Of a stretch of DNA of 9,582 nt, positions 1 through 5,020 are shown one piece after another (position 1 is the stretch's first letter; each line of letters opens with the position of its first letter). Under the pieces are notes generated by a model. It saw only the letters and a list, made by a program, of their open reading frames with translations. It searched no databases and was not told where the DNA came from. The DNA is taken from the NCBI GenBank assembly GCA_034112285.1, contig JAWUVP010000062.1:1-9582 (forward strand), read 5' to 3'. The position numbers and the translations under genes are program-made. This stretch comes from JAWUVP01 sp034112285. GTDB taxonomy: Bacteria; Pseudomonadota; Gammaproteobacteria; JABDGN01.

Positions 1-7
1 CATTTAT

Positions 8-12
8 GAGGA
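8..12 (+). promoter_or_regulatory. Ribosome binding site deciding the first recombinase start
   Basis: GAGGA lies 8 nt before the ATG at 21. The in-frame ATG at 6 overlaps this site and has almost no upstream sequence in the window, so the start at 21 is preferred. Confidence 0.6.
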
Positions 13-20
13 CTATAGCT

Positions 21-1097
21 ATGAAATTACAACGCATAATACTATCTGATAATCAGCCTGCTTGGTTGGTCATCGATTCTGAGTTTAAACCTGTTTTACC
101 CGTAACTGAGTTTATTCGTTACTTAGTTAACACAGAAAAAAGCCCCAATACCATTTACAGCTACGCCAACCATCTACGACTGTACTGGCAGTTTCTAAAA
201 AATCATCACCTGGATTGGCTTGCCATTACCATCGAACATTTAGGTCGATTTGTTCACTGGCTTCGCAGCTCACATTCTAACGTTATTAGCGTGAATTCAG
301 CACGATTATGGCATGCTCAAAGCTCTGTGAATACGATTTTGTCGGTCATAACGAGTTTTTATCGCTTCCATCAGCAATGCGGCCGCACCAACATCAGCTT
401 AACGAAATTGGTTGCTGGCGGCTCCAAAAAAACATATTCAATATTGCACCATATCTTCAAAAAGTACCCACAGCGGCGAAAAATCATCAAGTTACGTGAA
501 ACGAAGCAGCTACCCAAAACCTTAGACAACAATGAGATCAAAACGATCATAACAAACGGTAAAAACGTAAAAGAGCGGTTGCTTGTTACCATTTTGGTAG
601 AAACAGGCATGCGCATCGGCCAGTTACTTGGTTTACAGCATAAAGATGTCGTAAGTTGGGATAATGAGCTTCATATTGTGCCTCGTAGAACCAACGGTAT
701 TGACGCTCAAGCTAAGCGTAGAGACTTACATGTAGTGCATGTTTCACCACAGATTATGCAACTTTACAGTGAATATTGCGCGGAATACTGCTACGAATCA
801 AGTTGTGATGACTGGCTGTTTACAAAACAAGAAACAAATGAGCGATTAACTTACAGTACCGTTAAGCAGCTATTTATTCGCTTATCAAAAAAATTGGGTA
901 AAAAAGTTACACCGCATATGTTACGTCATACACATGCAACGGCATTGTTGCAATCAGGCTGGGATGCCGCATATGTGCAAAAACGATTAGGCCATGCTCA
1001 TGTACAAACTACTTTAGATATTTATTCACATCTGAGCTTAGATGATTTGAAGCGAGAATATCAGCAGTATCTTAATCAAAATAATGGGGAGGGGTGA
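21..1097 (+). CDS. Tyrosine recombinase, TnpA-like (Tn554-type transposase A)
   Basis: A 358-aa site-specific tyrosine recombinase. The N-terminal part (about residues 30-125) looks like a SAM-like core-binding domain (NTIYSYANHLRLYWQFL). The catalytic domain (about 170-350) holds all the expected residues: R198 in TGMRIGQLLGL, H299 and R302 in HMLRH, H325 in LGHAH, and nucleophile Y335 in DIYSHL. Enzymes of this family cut and rejoin DNA through a 3'-phosphotyrosine intermediate, without hydrolysis. The length is close to TnpA of Tn554 (about 360 aa). It is the first of three coupled genes; the next begins 4 nt after this stop. The gene-set identity (Tn554-like rather than a plain phage integrase) rests on the neighbours, especially the DUF6262-like third gene. 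The upstream promoter and the element's left end are outside the window. Confidence 0.9.
   Translation: MKLQRIILSDNQPAWLVIDSEFKPVLPVTEFIRYLVNTEKSPNTIYSYANHLRLYWQFLKNHHLDWLAITIEHLGRFVHWLRSSHSNVISVNSARLWHAQSSVNTILSVITSFYRFHQQCGRTNISLTKLVAGGSKKTYSILHHIFKKYPQRRKIIKLRETKQLPKTLDNNEIKTIITNGKNVKERLLVTILVETGMRIGQLLGLQHKDVVSWDNELHIVPRRTNGIDAQAKRRDLHVVHVSPQIMQLYSEYCAEYCYESSCDDWLFTKQETNERLTYSTVKQLFIRLSKKLGKKVTPHMLRHTHATALLQSGWDAAYVQKRLGHAHVQTTLDIYSHLSLDDLKREYQQYLNQNNGEG
1086..1094 (+). promoter_or_regulatory. Ribosome binding site supporting a GTG start
   Basis: The purine run GGGGAGGGG lies 7 nt before GTG at 1102. An upstream in-frame ATG at 1084 would place this strong Shine-Dalgarno inside the coding sequence and has no site of its own, so GTG at 1102 is the likelier start. 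The site overlaps the last codons of the first recombinase, implying translational coupling. Confidence 0.65.
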
Positions 1098-1101
1098 GAC
1101 A

Positions 1102-2505
1102 GTGAATAAACCAGCCAGAACAAATATTAACAACCACCCTATTGTTTCTTCACTTCCTGATTTCTTTGAGGAGGATCGCTGGCCCATACAAGAGCTTGGG
1201 TTAGAGCCTGATTATGCCCATTCAGCTTATTATTTAAACTTTACTAAGTTACAGCAACCTTGGTTAAAACATGCCGTAAAGCGATTTGTCTACTTACAAG
1301 CTGCATCGAAAAGTTTTTCAAGCTGTCGTAGTTACGTTATTGGACTGGCTCATTTTAGTCGTTTTTTACAAGGCTATTCCACCGTGAAAGCTGCAAAAGA
1401 CATTACGCGTGAAGTAACCTTAGATTATATTGGCTATCTCTTGAGACAGAAAGTTAGCGTAACAACTCGCAAGATAGCTTTAATACATTTTAGAACATTC
1501 CATGAAATTTGCGTTCAAGAAAAATGGTTGCCACTTCCAACAACACCTCTAGTTCATCAAGCAGACTTACCATATCGTGTTAATCATACACCCAAATACA
1601 TACCGGAAATGGTTGTTGAGCAGTTAGAAAAACATTTGGAAAAAATGCCAGAATACCGCCAACGACTACTTACATTATTATTGGAAACCGGGCGACGTAT
1701 CAGTGAAATATGCGCCCTTCCCTTTGACTGTTTGTCACGCGACAAGCAAGGCGATCCTTTTTTGAAAATAAACGAGAAAAAGCTTAAGAAATCTTATTTG
1801 ATACCGATATCTAAAGATGCTTATTCATTAGTAAAGGTACAACAGGAGTTTTCTAAAACAATTAATAAAAAAACATTGTTTCTATTCCCGTCGATTGTAA
1901 AATGTAAATCACCGTATGTCACGGCTCGCCATATCAATGAAAGTTTAAACAAGCTTGCCATAGACAATAATATCGTTGATGAAAATGGTAAGCTATGGCA
2001 TTTCCACTCTCATCAGTTTCGTCATACGGTTGGCACTAGGATGATCAACTCTGGTGTGCCACAAGCCATTGTTCAACAGTTTTTAGGCCATGAAACAGCC
2101 GAAATGACCGCACGATATGCTCATATTCATCAAGAGACGTTAAAATGTGAATTTCAAAAATTCAACCAGAAACTCATCGATATTAAAGGCCAAGTTTACA
2201 AACTGGATACTGATAATGATGCACAATGGCTTAAACGTAACATTATGGCACAAACATTGCCTAATGGATTGTGCGCACTTCCTGCGACTCAGCAAGCTTG
2301 TCCTCATGCCAATGCGTGTTTAAGTTGTGCGCATTTTCGGACTAACAAAAAATTTATTCAGCAGCATAAACAACAACTTGAAAAAACGAAAGTCCTAATT
2401 AAAGAAGCTGATCAAAATGGTTGGCAGCGGCAACTTGAGATGAATCAAACAATTGAGCAAAAGCTGACTAAGATTGTTAATACATTGGAGAATGATGATG
2501 AGTAA
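1102..2505 (+). CDS. Tyrosine recombinase, TnpB-like (Tn554-type transposase B)
   Basis: A 467-aa second recombinase from the GTG start (473 aa if ATG 1084 is used). The N-terminal half carries a core-binding-like helical domain (about residues 65-150). The catalytic domain shows R199 in LETGRRISEICALP, H304 and R307 in SHQFRHT, H330 in FLGHETAEMT and Y339 in ARYAHIH, so it appears catalytically intact. After the catalytic domain comes a cysteine cluster (C391, C400, C406, C409, with H411 nearby; CPHANACLSCAHF) that looks like a metal-binding finger, as seen in TnpB-type recombinases of Tn554 relatives, followed by a charged, probably helical tail. Tn554 TnpB itself is longer (about 630 aa). 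The gene sits between the TnpA-like and TnpC-like genes and overlaps the latter by 8 nt. In Tn554, TnpA and TnpB are both needed for site-specific insertion; the same is inferred here. Confidence 0.88.
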   Translation: MNKPARTNINNHPIVSSLPDFFEEDRWPIQELGLEPDYAHSAYYLNFTKLQQPWLKHAVKRFVYLQAASKSFSSCRSYVIGLAHFSRFLQGYSTVKAAKDITREVTLDYIGYLLRQKVSVTTRKIALIHFRTFHEICVQEKWLPLPTTPLVHQADLPYRVNHTPKYIPEMVVEQLEKHLEKMPEYRQRLLTLLLETGRRISEICALPFDCLSRDKQGDPFLKINEKKLKKSYLIPISKDAYSLVKVQQEFSKTINKKTLFLFPSIVKCKSPYVTARHINESLNKLAIDNNIVDENGKLWHFHSHQFRHTVGTRMINSGVPQAIVQQFLGHETAEMTARYAHIHQETLKCEFQKFNQKLIDIKGQVYKLDTDNDAQWLKRNIMAQTLPNGLCALPATQQACPHANACLSCAHFRTNKKFIQQHKQQLEKTKVLIKEADQNGWQRQLEMNQTIEQKLTKIVNTLENDDE

Positions 2506-2857
2506 ACAAATTACTGCATTAAAGCAGGCGGCTATAAAAAAACAAGAAGAGGCCTTTTCTAGAGCAAATTTAGCATTGAAAAAAATGATTTCAGAAAAAT
2601 CACTTATTAATTTTGAGCAAGTTGCACTTAAGGCTAAGGTTTCAAAGAATTGGCTTTATAATCAGGCTGAGTTGCGCAAGCGAATTGAATCTTTACGTAG
2701 CCAGCAACGCACCGAGAAACCTAAAGATAATATTATCAAAAAATATGAGGATATTATTGTCGGCTTAAAAACCAGAATTAAGATTTTCGAAATGGAGTTA
2801 AAACAACGTGATACACAGAACGAGGCTCTTTATGGGAAGTGGTTTGAAAAAAACTAA
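2498..2857 (+). CDS. TnpC-like small helical protein (DUF6262 type)
   Basis: A 119-aa lysine-rich protein. The middle part (about residues 35-72) has the wording typical of the TnpC/DUF6262 family: a helix-turn-helix-like stretch with VALKAKVSKNWLYNQAELRKRI, where the conserved W-L-Y and the following R-x-R-I are visible. The C-terminal 40 residues (KKYEDIIVGLKTRIKIFEM and onward) look like a coiled coil. GGAG at 2487-2490 lies 7 nt before ATG 2498, which favours this start over the two adjacent upstream ATGs and the TTG at 2474. In Tn554, TnpC is an accessory factor that affects efficiency and orientation of insertion. The 8-nt overlap with the preceding gene implies coupled translation. Family assignment is from pattern recognition, not a search. 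Confidence 0.75.
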   Translation: MSKQITALKQAAIKKQEEAFSRANLALKKMISEKSLINFEQVALKAKVSKNWLYNQAELRKRIESLRSQQRTEKPKDNIIKKYEDIIVGLKTRIKIFEMELKQRDTQNEALYGKWFEKN

Positions 2858-2991
2858 CCTGGTTTCTTTTATCGCCTCAAACAATTATTAGGCTAAATGG
2901 CTTTGACATATTCTGAATAGTATATAATATTGACCATGTCCTAGACGTTAATGACGTTGAGGACGGTTATCTAGTAACTGCATTTAACAGT

Positions 2992-3038
2992 TATTATCAG
3001 CTACATCATCTAAGCGTTCATAACGTTCATAATGTGTA
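2992..3038. repeat. Imperfect direct repeat, copy A
   Basis: Layout: TATTATCAGC (2992-3001), 8 variable bases, CTAAG (3010-3014), CGTTCATAA twice in tandem (3015-3032), then TGTGTA. Copy B at 3857-3894 has the same blocks and the same 8-nt spacing, but a single CGTTCATAA. Ignoring the 9-nt duplication, 31 of 38 positions agree, with nearly all differences inside the 8-nt spacer. The two copies are 865 bp apart and bracket the GNAT-like gene. Confidence 0.7.
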
Positions 3039-3073
3039 AGATCTGACCGACTTTGGTCATTTCAAGCATTTTA

Positions 3074-3121
3074 GGGTTAGCGTAACGAACGAAACTTTTC
3101 GCCCGTTATGTTGCCAAACCC
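3074..3121. repeat. Imperfect long hairpin
   Basis: Nested arms: GGGTT (3074-3078) with AACCC (3117-3121), TAACG (3083-3087) with CGTTA (3104-3108), and CGAAA (3090-3094) with TTTCG (3097-3101). Small internal loops separate the stems. There is no T-run after it, so it is not a typical Rho-independent terminator. Function unknown; possible structured 5' leader, recombination site or folded-DNA site. Confidence 0.5.
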
Positions 3122-3169
3122 ATAAATAGTTAGCAAATAATGCGAGGCACTATAAAAAATAATGGTGAG

Positions 3170-3181
3170 TTGCAATTGCAA
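3170..3181. promoter_or_regulatory. Perfect 12-bp palindrome, possible operator
   Basis: TTGCAATTGCAA is a perfect palindrome 52 nt upstream of the preferred start at 3233 and 13 nt downstream of a TATAAA. The position fits a dimeric repressor site, but no regulator can be named and the palindrome could be chance. Confidence 0.3.
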
Positions 3182-3232
3182 GTTAAATCCGGGCCTCAGT
3201 GGTAATGTTGAGTGCATGTGGTAGAATTTCAT

Positions 3233-3823
3233 ATGCCAAATCAACCTAAAATCACACAATTCCTAAAACCACTGGCTAATCAACAGCAACCTCCTCCTCC
3301 ACGCATTAAAAGATTACGACAGAGCTTAATTAACGATTTTTTTGGACCTGAGGCCGATCGCAGACGGAAGCTCGCAGCTAAGAAAGAATATCAAAAACGC
3401 TATTCTAGTGTCCGTAAATTTAACCGAGATTTTCATCTGCATAATAGATATGATCAAATGCTAGGGAGCGTTAATTGTCTATGCTACTGTCGAAATGATT
3501 ATTTATTTTATGTTGTTGACCCAACAACAAACATGACTATTGCAGAACTCCAGCTAGATTCAGATCATTGGATGGAGCATGTCCATGTAGATAGCGAATA
3601 TCAAAAACGTAGTATTGGCTCTAAGATGGTCTTTTATGCAAACCAATTTTGCTTACAAGAAGGAACACAAGAACACGGTATCGCAATCTGTGTAGGCGTA
3701 GTTTTTAATACACGCTATCGTTTAACAGGTGAAGGAGCAGCCTTAGTCAACTCCTGTTTACGTAAGGGTATCTTAAAAGATGAACAAGTGTTCTACGAAA
3801 CACCTCCTAGCCCTGGCTATTAA
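3233..3823 (+). CDS. GNAT-like acetyltransferase domain protein with two PIP-box-like motifs
   Basis: A 196-aa protein from ATG 3233; a GTG at 3212 would add 7 residues. Neither start has a good ribosome site. The C-terminal half resembles a GNAT N-acetyltransferase: a strand before the cofactor loop (HVHVDSEY, about 116-123) followed by Q124-K-R-S-I-G129, the pyrophosphate-binding Q/R-x-x-G-x-G motif with its first glycine replaced by serine. The N-terminus is unusual. Q4-x-x-I7-x-x-F10-L11 and Q30-x-x-I33-x-x-F36-F37 both fit the PCNA-interacting pattern Q-x-x-(I/L/M)-x-x-(F/Y)-(F/Y/L), separated by a Q- and P-rich linker, and followed by a basic stretch (43-63). The end (YRLTGEGAALV and on) is compact. 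Substrate unknown; no named family is claimed. A direct repeat flanks it on both sides. Confidence 0.65.
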   Translation: MPNQPKITQFLKPLANQQQPPPPRIKRLRQSLINDFFGPEADRRRKLAAKKEYQKRYSSVRKFNRDFHLHNRYDQMLGSVNCLCYCRNDYLFYVVDPTTNMTIAELQLDSDHWMEHVHVDSEYQKRSIGSKMVFYANQFCLQEGTQEHGIAICVGVVFNTRYRLTGEGAALVNSCLRKGILKDEQVFYETPPSPGY

Positions 3824-3856
3824 TTTTTTAATTATATCAATACTTCTGACAATAAA

Positions 3857-3894
3857 TATTATCAGCCTTAAAACCTAAGCGTTCATAATGTATA
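3857..3894. repeat. Imperfect direct repeat, copy B
   Basis: Layout: TATTATCAGC (3857-3866), 8 variable bases, CTAAG (3875-3879), one CGTTCATAA (3880-3888), TGTATA (3889-3894). It matches copy A at 2992-3038 apart from the spacer, one base, and A's extra 9-nt unit. It ends 15 nt before the -35 of the brnT promoter candidate. A loose likeness to the type I-F CRISPR repeat is discussed in the findings. Confidence 0.7.
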
Positions 3895-3909
3895 GGCCAT
3901 ACTAATATA

Positions 3910-3938
3910 TTGCTTTTTTGCAACATATATGCTATACT
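3910..3938 (+). promoter_or_regulatory. brnTA promoter candidate
   Basis: TTGCTT (3910-3915), a 17-nt spacer and TATACT (3933-3938). A start of transcription about 7 nt on would fall at the brnT ATG itself, and no Shine-Dalgarno precedes that ATG, so the toxin message may be leaderless. The spacer includes the palindrome CATATATG (3924-3931), a plausible site for repression by the ribbon-helix-helix antitoxin. Autorepression is known for BrnA but only inferred here. Confidence 0.55.
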
Positions 3939-3944
3939 ATATTT

Positions 3945-4226
3945 ATGAGTGATTTTGAATGGGACGAAAATAAAGAAGTTACTAATTTAGAGAAACATGA
4001 CGTTTCTTTTTATCAGGCTCAAGAAGCTTTTTTCGATCCAAACAGAATCATTGCTGAAGATGTTGAACATAGCGCCAGTGAAAAACGGTATTATTGTTTT
4101 GGCAAGGTTGATAATTTTATTATGACTGTGCGGTTTACTTATCGAGCTTCCAAAGTCAGAATTATTGGGGCTGGATATTGGCGTAAAGGGAGAAAAATAT
4201 ATGAGCAAGAAAATAAAATACACTGA
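3945..4226 (+). CDS. brnT: BrnT-family toxin (RelE-like ribonuclease fold)
   Basis: A 93-aa protein with the BrnT layout: F4-E-W-D-E-N-K10 at the N-terminus, K17-H18 then D-V-S-F, F30-D-P, the central EKRYYCFGKVDN (46-57), a hydrophobic strand with TVRFTYR, and the closing V-R-I-I-G-A-G followed by a basic RKGRKIYEQEN helix. BrnT toxins are RelE-fold ribonucleases that stop translation and are held inactive by BrnA. Toxin before antitoxin and an overlapping antitoxin start (26 nt) are typical. One oddity: the usual R-I-I-S-A-R motif near the end reads R-I-I-G-A-G here, which might alter activity. The TTG at 3918 would add nine residues, but it lies upstream of the -10, so ATG 3945 is chosen. 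Confidence 0.88.
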   Translation: MSDFEWDENKEVTNLEKHDVSFYQAQEAFFDPNRIIAEDVEHSASEKRYYCFGKVDNFIMTVRFTYRASKVRIIGAGYWRKGRKIYEQENKIH

Positions 4227-4434
4227 TGAACCTATTGGTAAGGTTAAAATTATTCGTGATTTTTTACCTTCACCTGCCGAACTGGCAAGAAAAGATGACA
4301 CGATTAAAGTCACAATATCTCTTACCAAGTCCAGTATTGAATTTTTTAAGGAAGAAGCTCAATCACATAATACACAATATCAAAAAATGATCCGGAATTT
4401 GTTAGATGAATATTCTAGGCAGCATAATATATAA
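4201..4434 (+). CDS. brnA: BrnA-family antitoxin (CopG-like ribbon-helix-helix)
   Basis: A 77-aa protein. GGGAG (4188-4192) stands 8 nt before ATG 4201, so an in-frame TTG at 4165 is rejected. The N-terminal part (residues 1-32, with FLPSPAELARKDD) is the toxin-facing segment usual in BrnA. The C-terminal part is a ribbon-helix-helix: strand T34-I-K-V-T-I-S40, helix about 42-56 (TKSSIEFFKEEAQS) and helix about 59-72 (QYQKMIRNLLDEYS). BrnA neutralises BrnT and represses the shared promoter as a DNA-binding dimer. It overlaps brnT by 26 nt, and its stronger ribosome site, against the apparently leaderless toxin, would favour antitoxin excess. Confidence 0.87.
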   Translation: MSKKIKYTDEPIGKVKIIRDFLPSPAELARKDDTIKVTISLTKSSIEFFKEEAQSHNTQYQKMIRNLLDEYSRQHNI

Positions 4435-4463
4435 CACTTAGCTTGTAATAAAGTTTATCAGCT

Positions 4464-4488
4464 ATAGTGTGACTGCGACGCACTATTT
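4464..4488 (+). terminator. Possible terminator after brnA
   Basis: Stem ATAGTGTG (4464-4471) with CGCACTAT (4479-4486), one G-T wobble, a 7-nt loop and only a short T tract after it. It lies 30 nt past the brnA stop, a sensible place, but the T tract is weak. Confidence 0.4.
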
Positions 4489-4534
4489 CACACGTTCGAA
4501 TGACCATTAGCTTTTAACTACCAGTCTTTCATGT

Positions 4535-4570
4535 GGGTCATTTGCCCCCCTTTTGTAGCACCAATGACCC
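4535..4570. repeat. Perfect 8-bp inverted repeat upstream of a promoter
   Basis: GGGTCATT (4535-4542) pairs with AATGACCC (4563-4570) across 20 nt that include a run of six C. The right arm ends 7 nt before a -35-like TTGACC. A further TGACC is at 4501-4505. It could be an operator or a remnant of a mobile-element end; nothing further identifies it. Confidence 0.5.
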
Positions 4571-4577
4571 TACAGTA

Positions 4578-4607
4578 TTGACCTGGGGTGACAATAGCTC
4601 TTATACT
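4578..4607 (+). promoter_or_regulatory. Promoter candidate for the membrane protein gene
   Basis: TTGACC (4578-4583), an 18-nt spacer and TATACT (4602-4607). Predicted transcription would begin near 4614, leaving a leader of about 23 nt before ATG 4637. Confidence 0.5.
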
Positions 4608-4636
4608 TGCTGTATATTGAATTTAGGGCAATACAA

Positions 4637-5020
4637 ATGCAATCATTAATAAAACTGTCTGTCGCGTTTACTGCTGGTGCTGTTGGTGCCGTCGTATTAA
4701 TGGTTACGCGCGTATTAATGTTTGGGATGTCATTTAGCGATACTGACGTTAAAGTTGATTTTTATCGCTTGATAGTCTGGGGGGGTATTTGGGCCCTGTT
4801 GTTGGTCTTGCCTTTATGGCGCACGAAATGGTTATTGCGGGGTATAATGCTGGCTCTAACCGTTATTATATTCAACTTTCTTATTCTTATGCCATTAAAC
4901 GGACATGGTTTTTTTGCTAGTCATGCAGGCATGGTAGTGTTTTGGAGTAACATTGGTTTTAACACCCTTTGGGCACTCGTGGCAGCACTTTGGTATCGTA
5001 TAGCTGTTGGACGTAAATAG
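4637..5020 (+). CDS. Small four-helix integral membrane protein, unknown function
   Basis: A 127-aa hydrophobic protein that I do not recognise. Four membrane segments can be read at about residues 5-29, 43-62, 66-87 and 98-123, separated by short polar loops: SDTDVKVDF after the first, WRTKW after the second and NGHGFF after the third. The end is positively charged (GRK). No catalytic or binding motif stands out. TAGGGC (4624-4629) is 7 nt before the ATG at 4637; an in-frame TTG at 4607 falls inside the -10 of the promoter candidate and is rejected. It stands alone between the toxin-antitoxin pair and the cas genes with its own promoter candidate, so it need not belong to either. A minor chromosomal gene or island cargo are both possible. 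Confidence 0.65.
   Translation: MQSLIKLSVAFTAGAVGAVVLMVTRVLMFGMSFSDTDVKVDFYRLIVWGGIWALLLVLPLWRTKWLLRGIMLALTVIIFNFLILMPLNGHGFFASHAGMVVFWSNIGFNTLWALVAALWYRIAVGRK

Larger units (their letters stand above)
2858..3232. other. 375-bp intergenic stretch dense in small inverted repeats
   Basis: No credible gene on either strand. It holds, in order: a TTGACA (2903-2908) and TATAAT (2923-2928) pair only 14 nt apart; arms GTCCT/AGGAC (2938-2942, 2960-2964); a hairpin TAACTG/CAGTTA (2975-2980, 2988-2993); copy A of a direct repeat (2992-3038); a hairpin TGACC/GGTCA (3044-3048, 3055-3059); a larger imperfect hairpin (3074-3121); a TATAAA (3151-3156) that could be a -10 for the next gene, with no good -35; and the palindrome TTGCAATTGCAA (3170-3181). 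It could contain the transcript end of the recombinase operon and the control region of the next gene. Confidence 0.6.

Noticed and set aside
2903..2928. TTGACA and TATAAT as a promoter
   Set aside because: The hexamers match consensus but are only 14 nt apart, too short for normal sigma-70 use, and no gene follows for 300 nt.
3077..3259. Minus-strand 60-codon frame upstream of the GNAT-like gene
   Set aside because: No ribosome site and no family likeness; it overlaps the hairpin and the palindrome.
3987..4328. Minus-strand 113-codon frame opposite brnTA
   Set aside because: The + strand frames clearly encode BrnT and BrnA; the opposite frame has no supporting start context.
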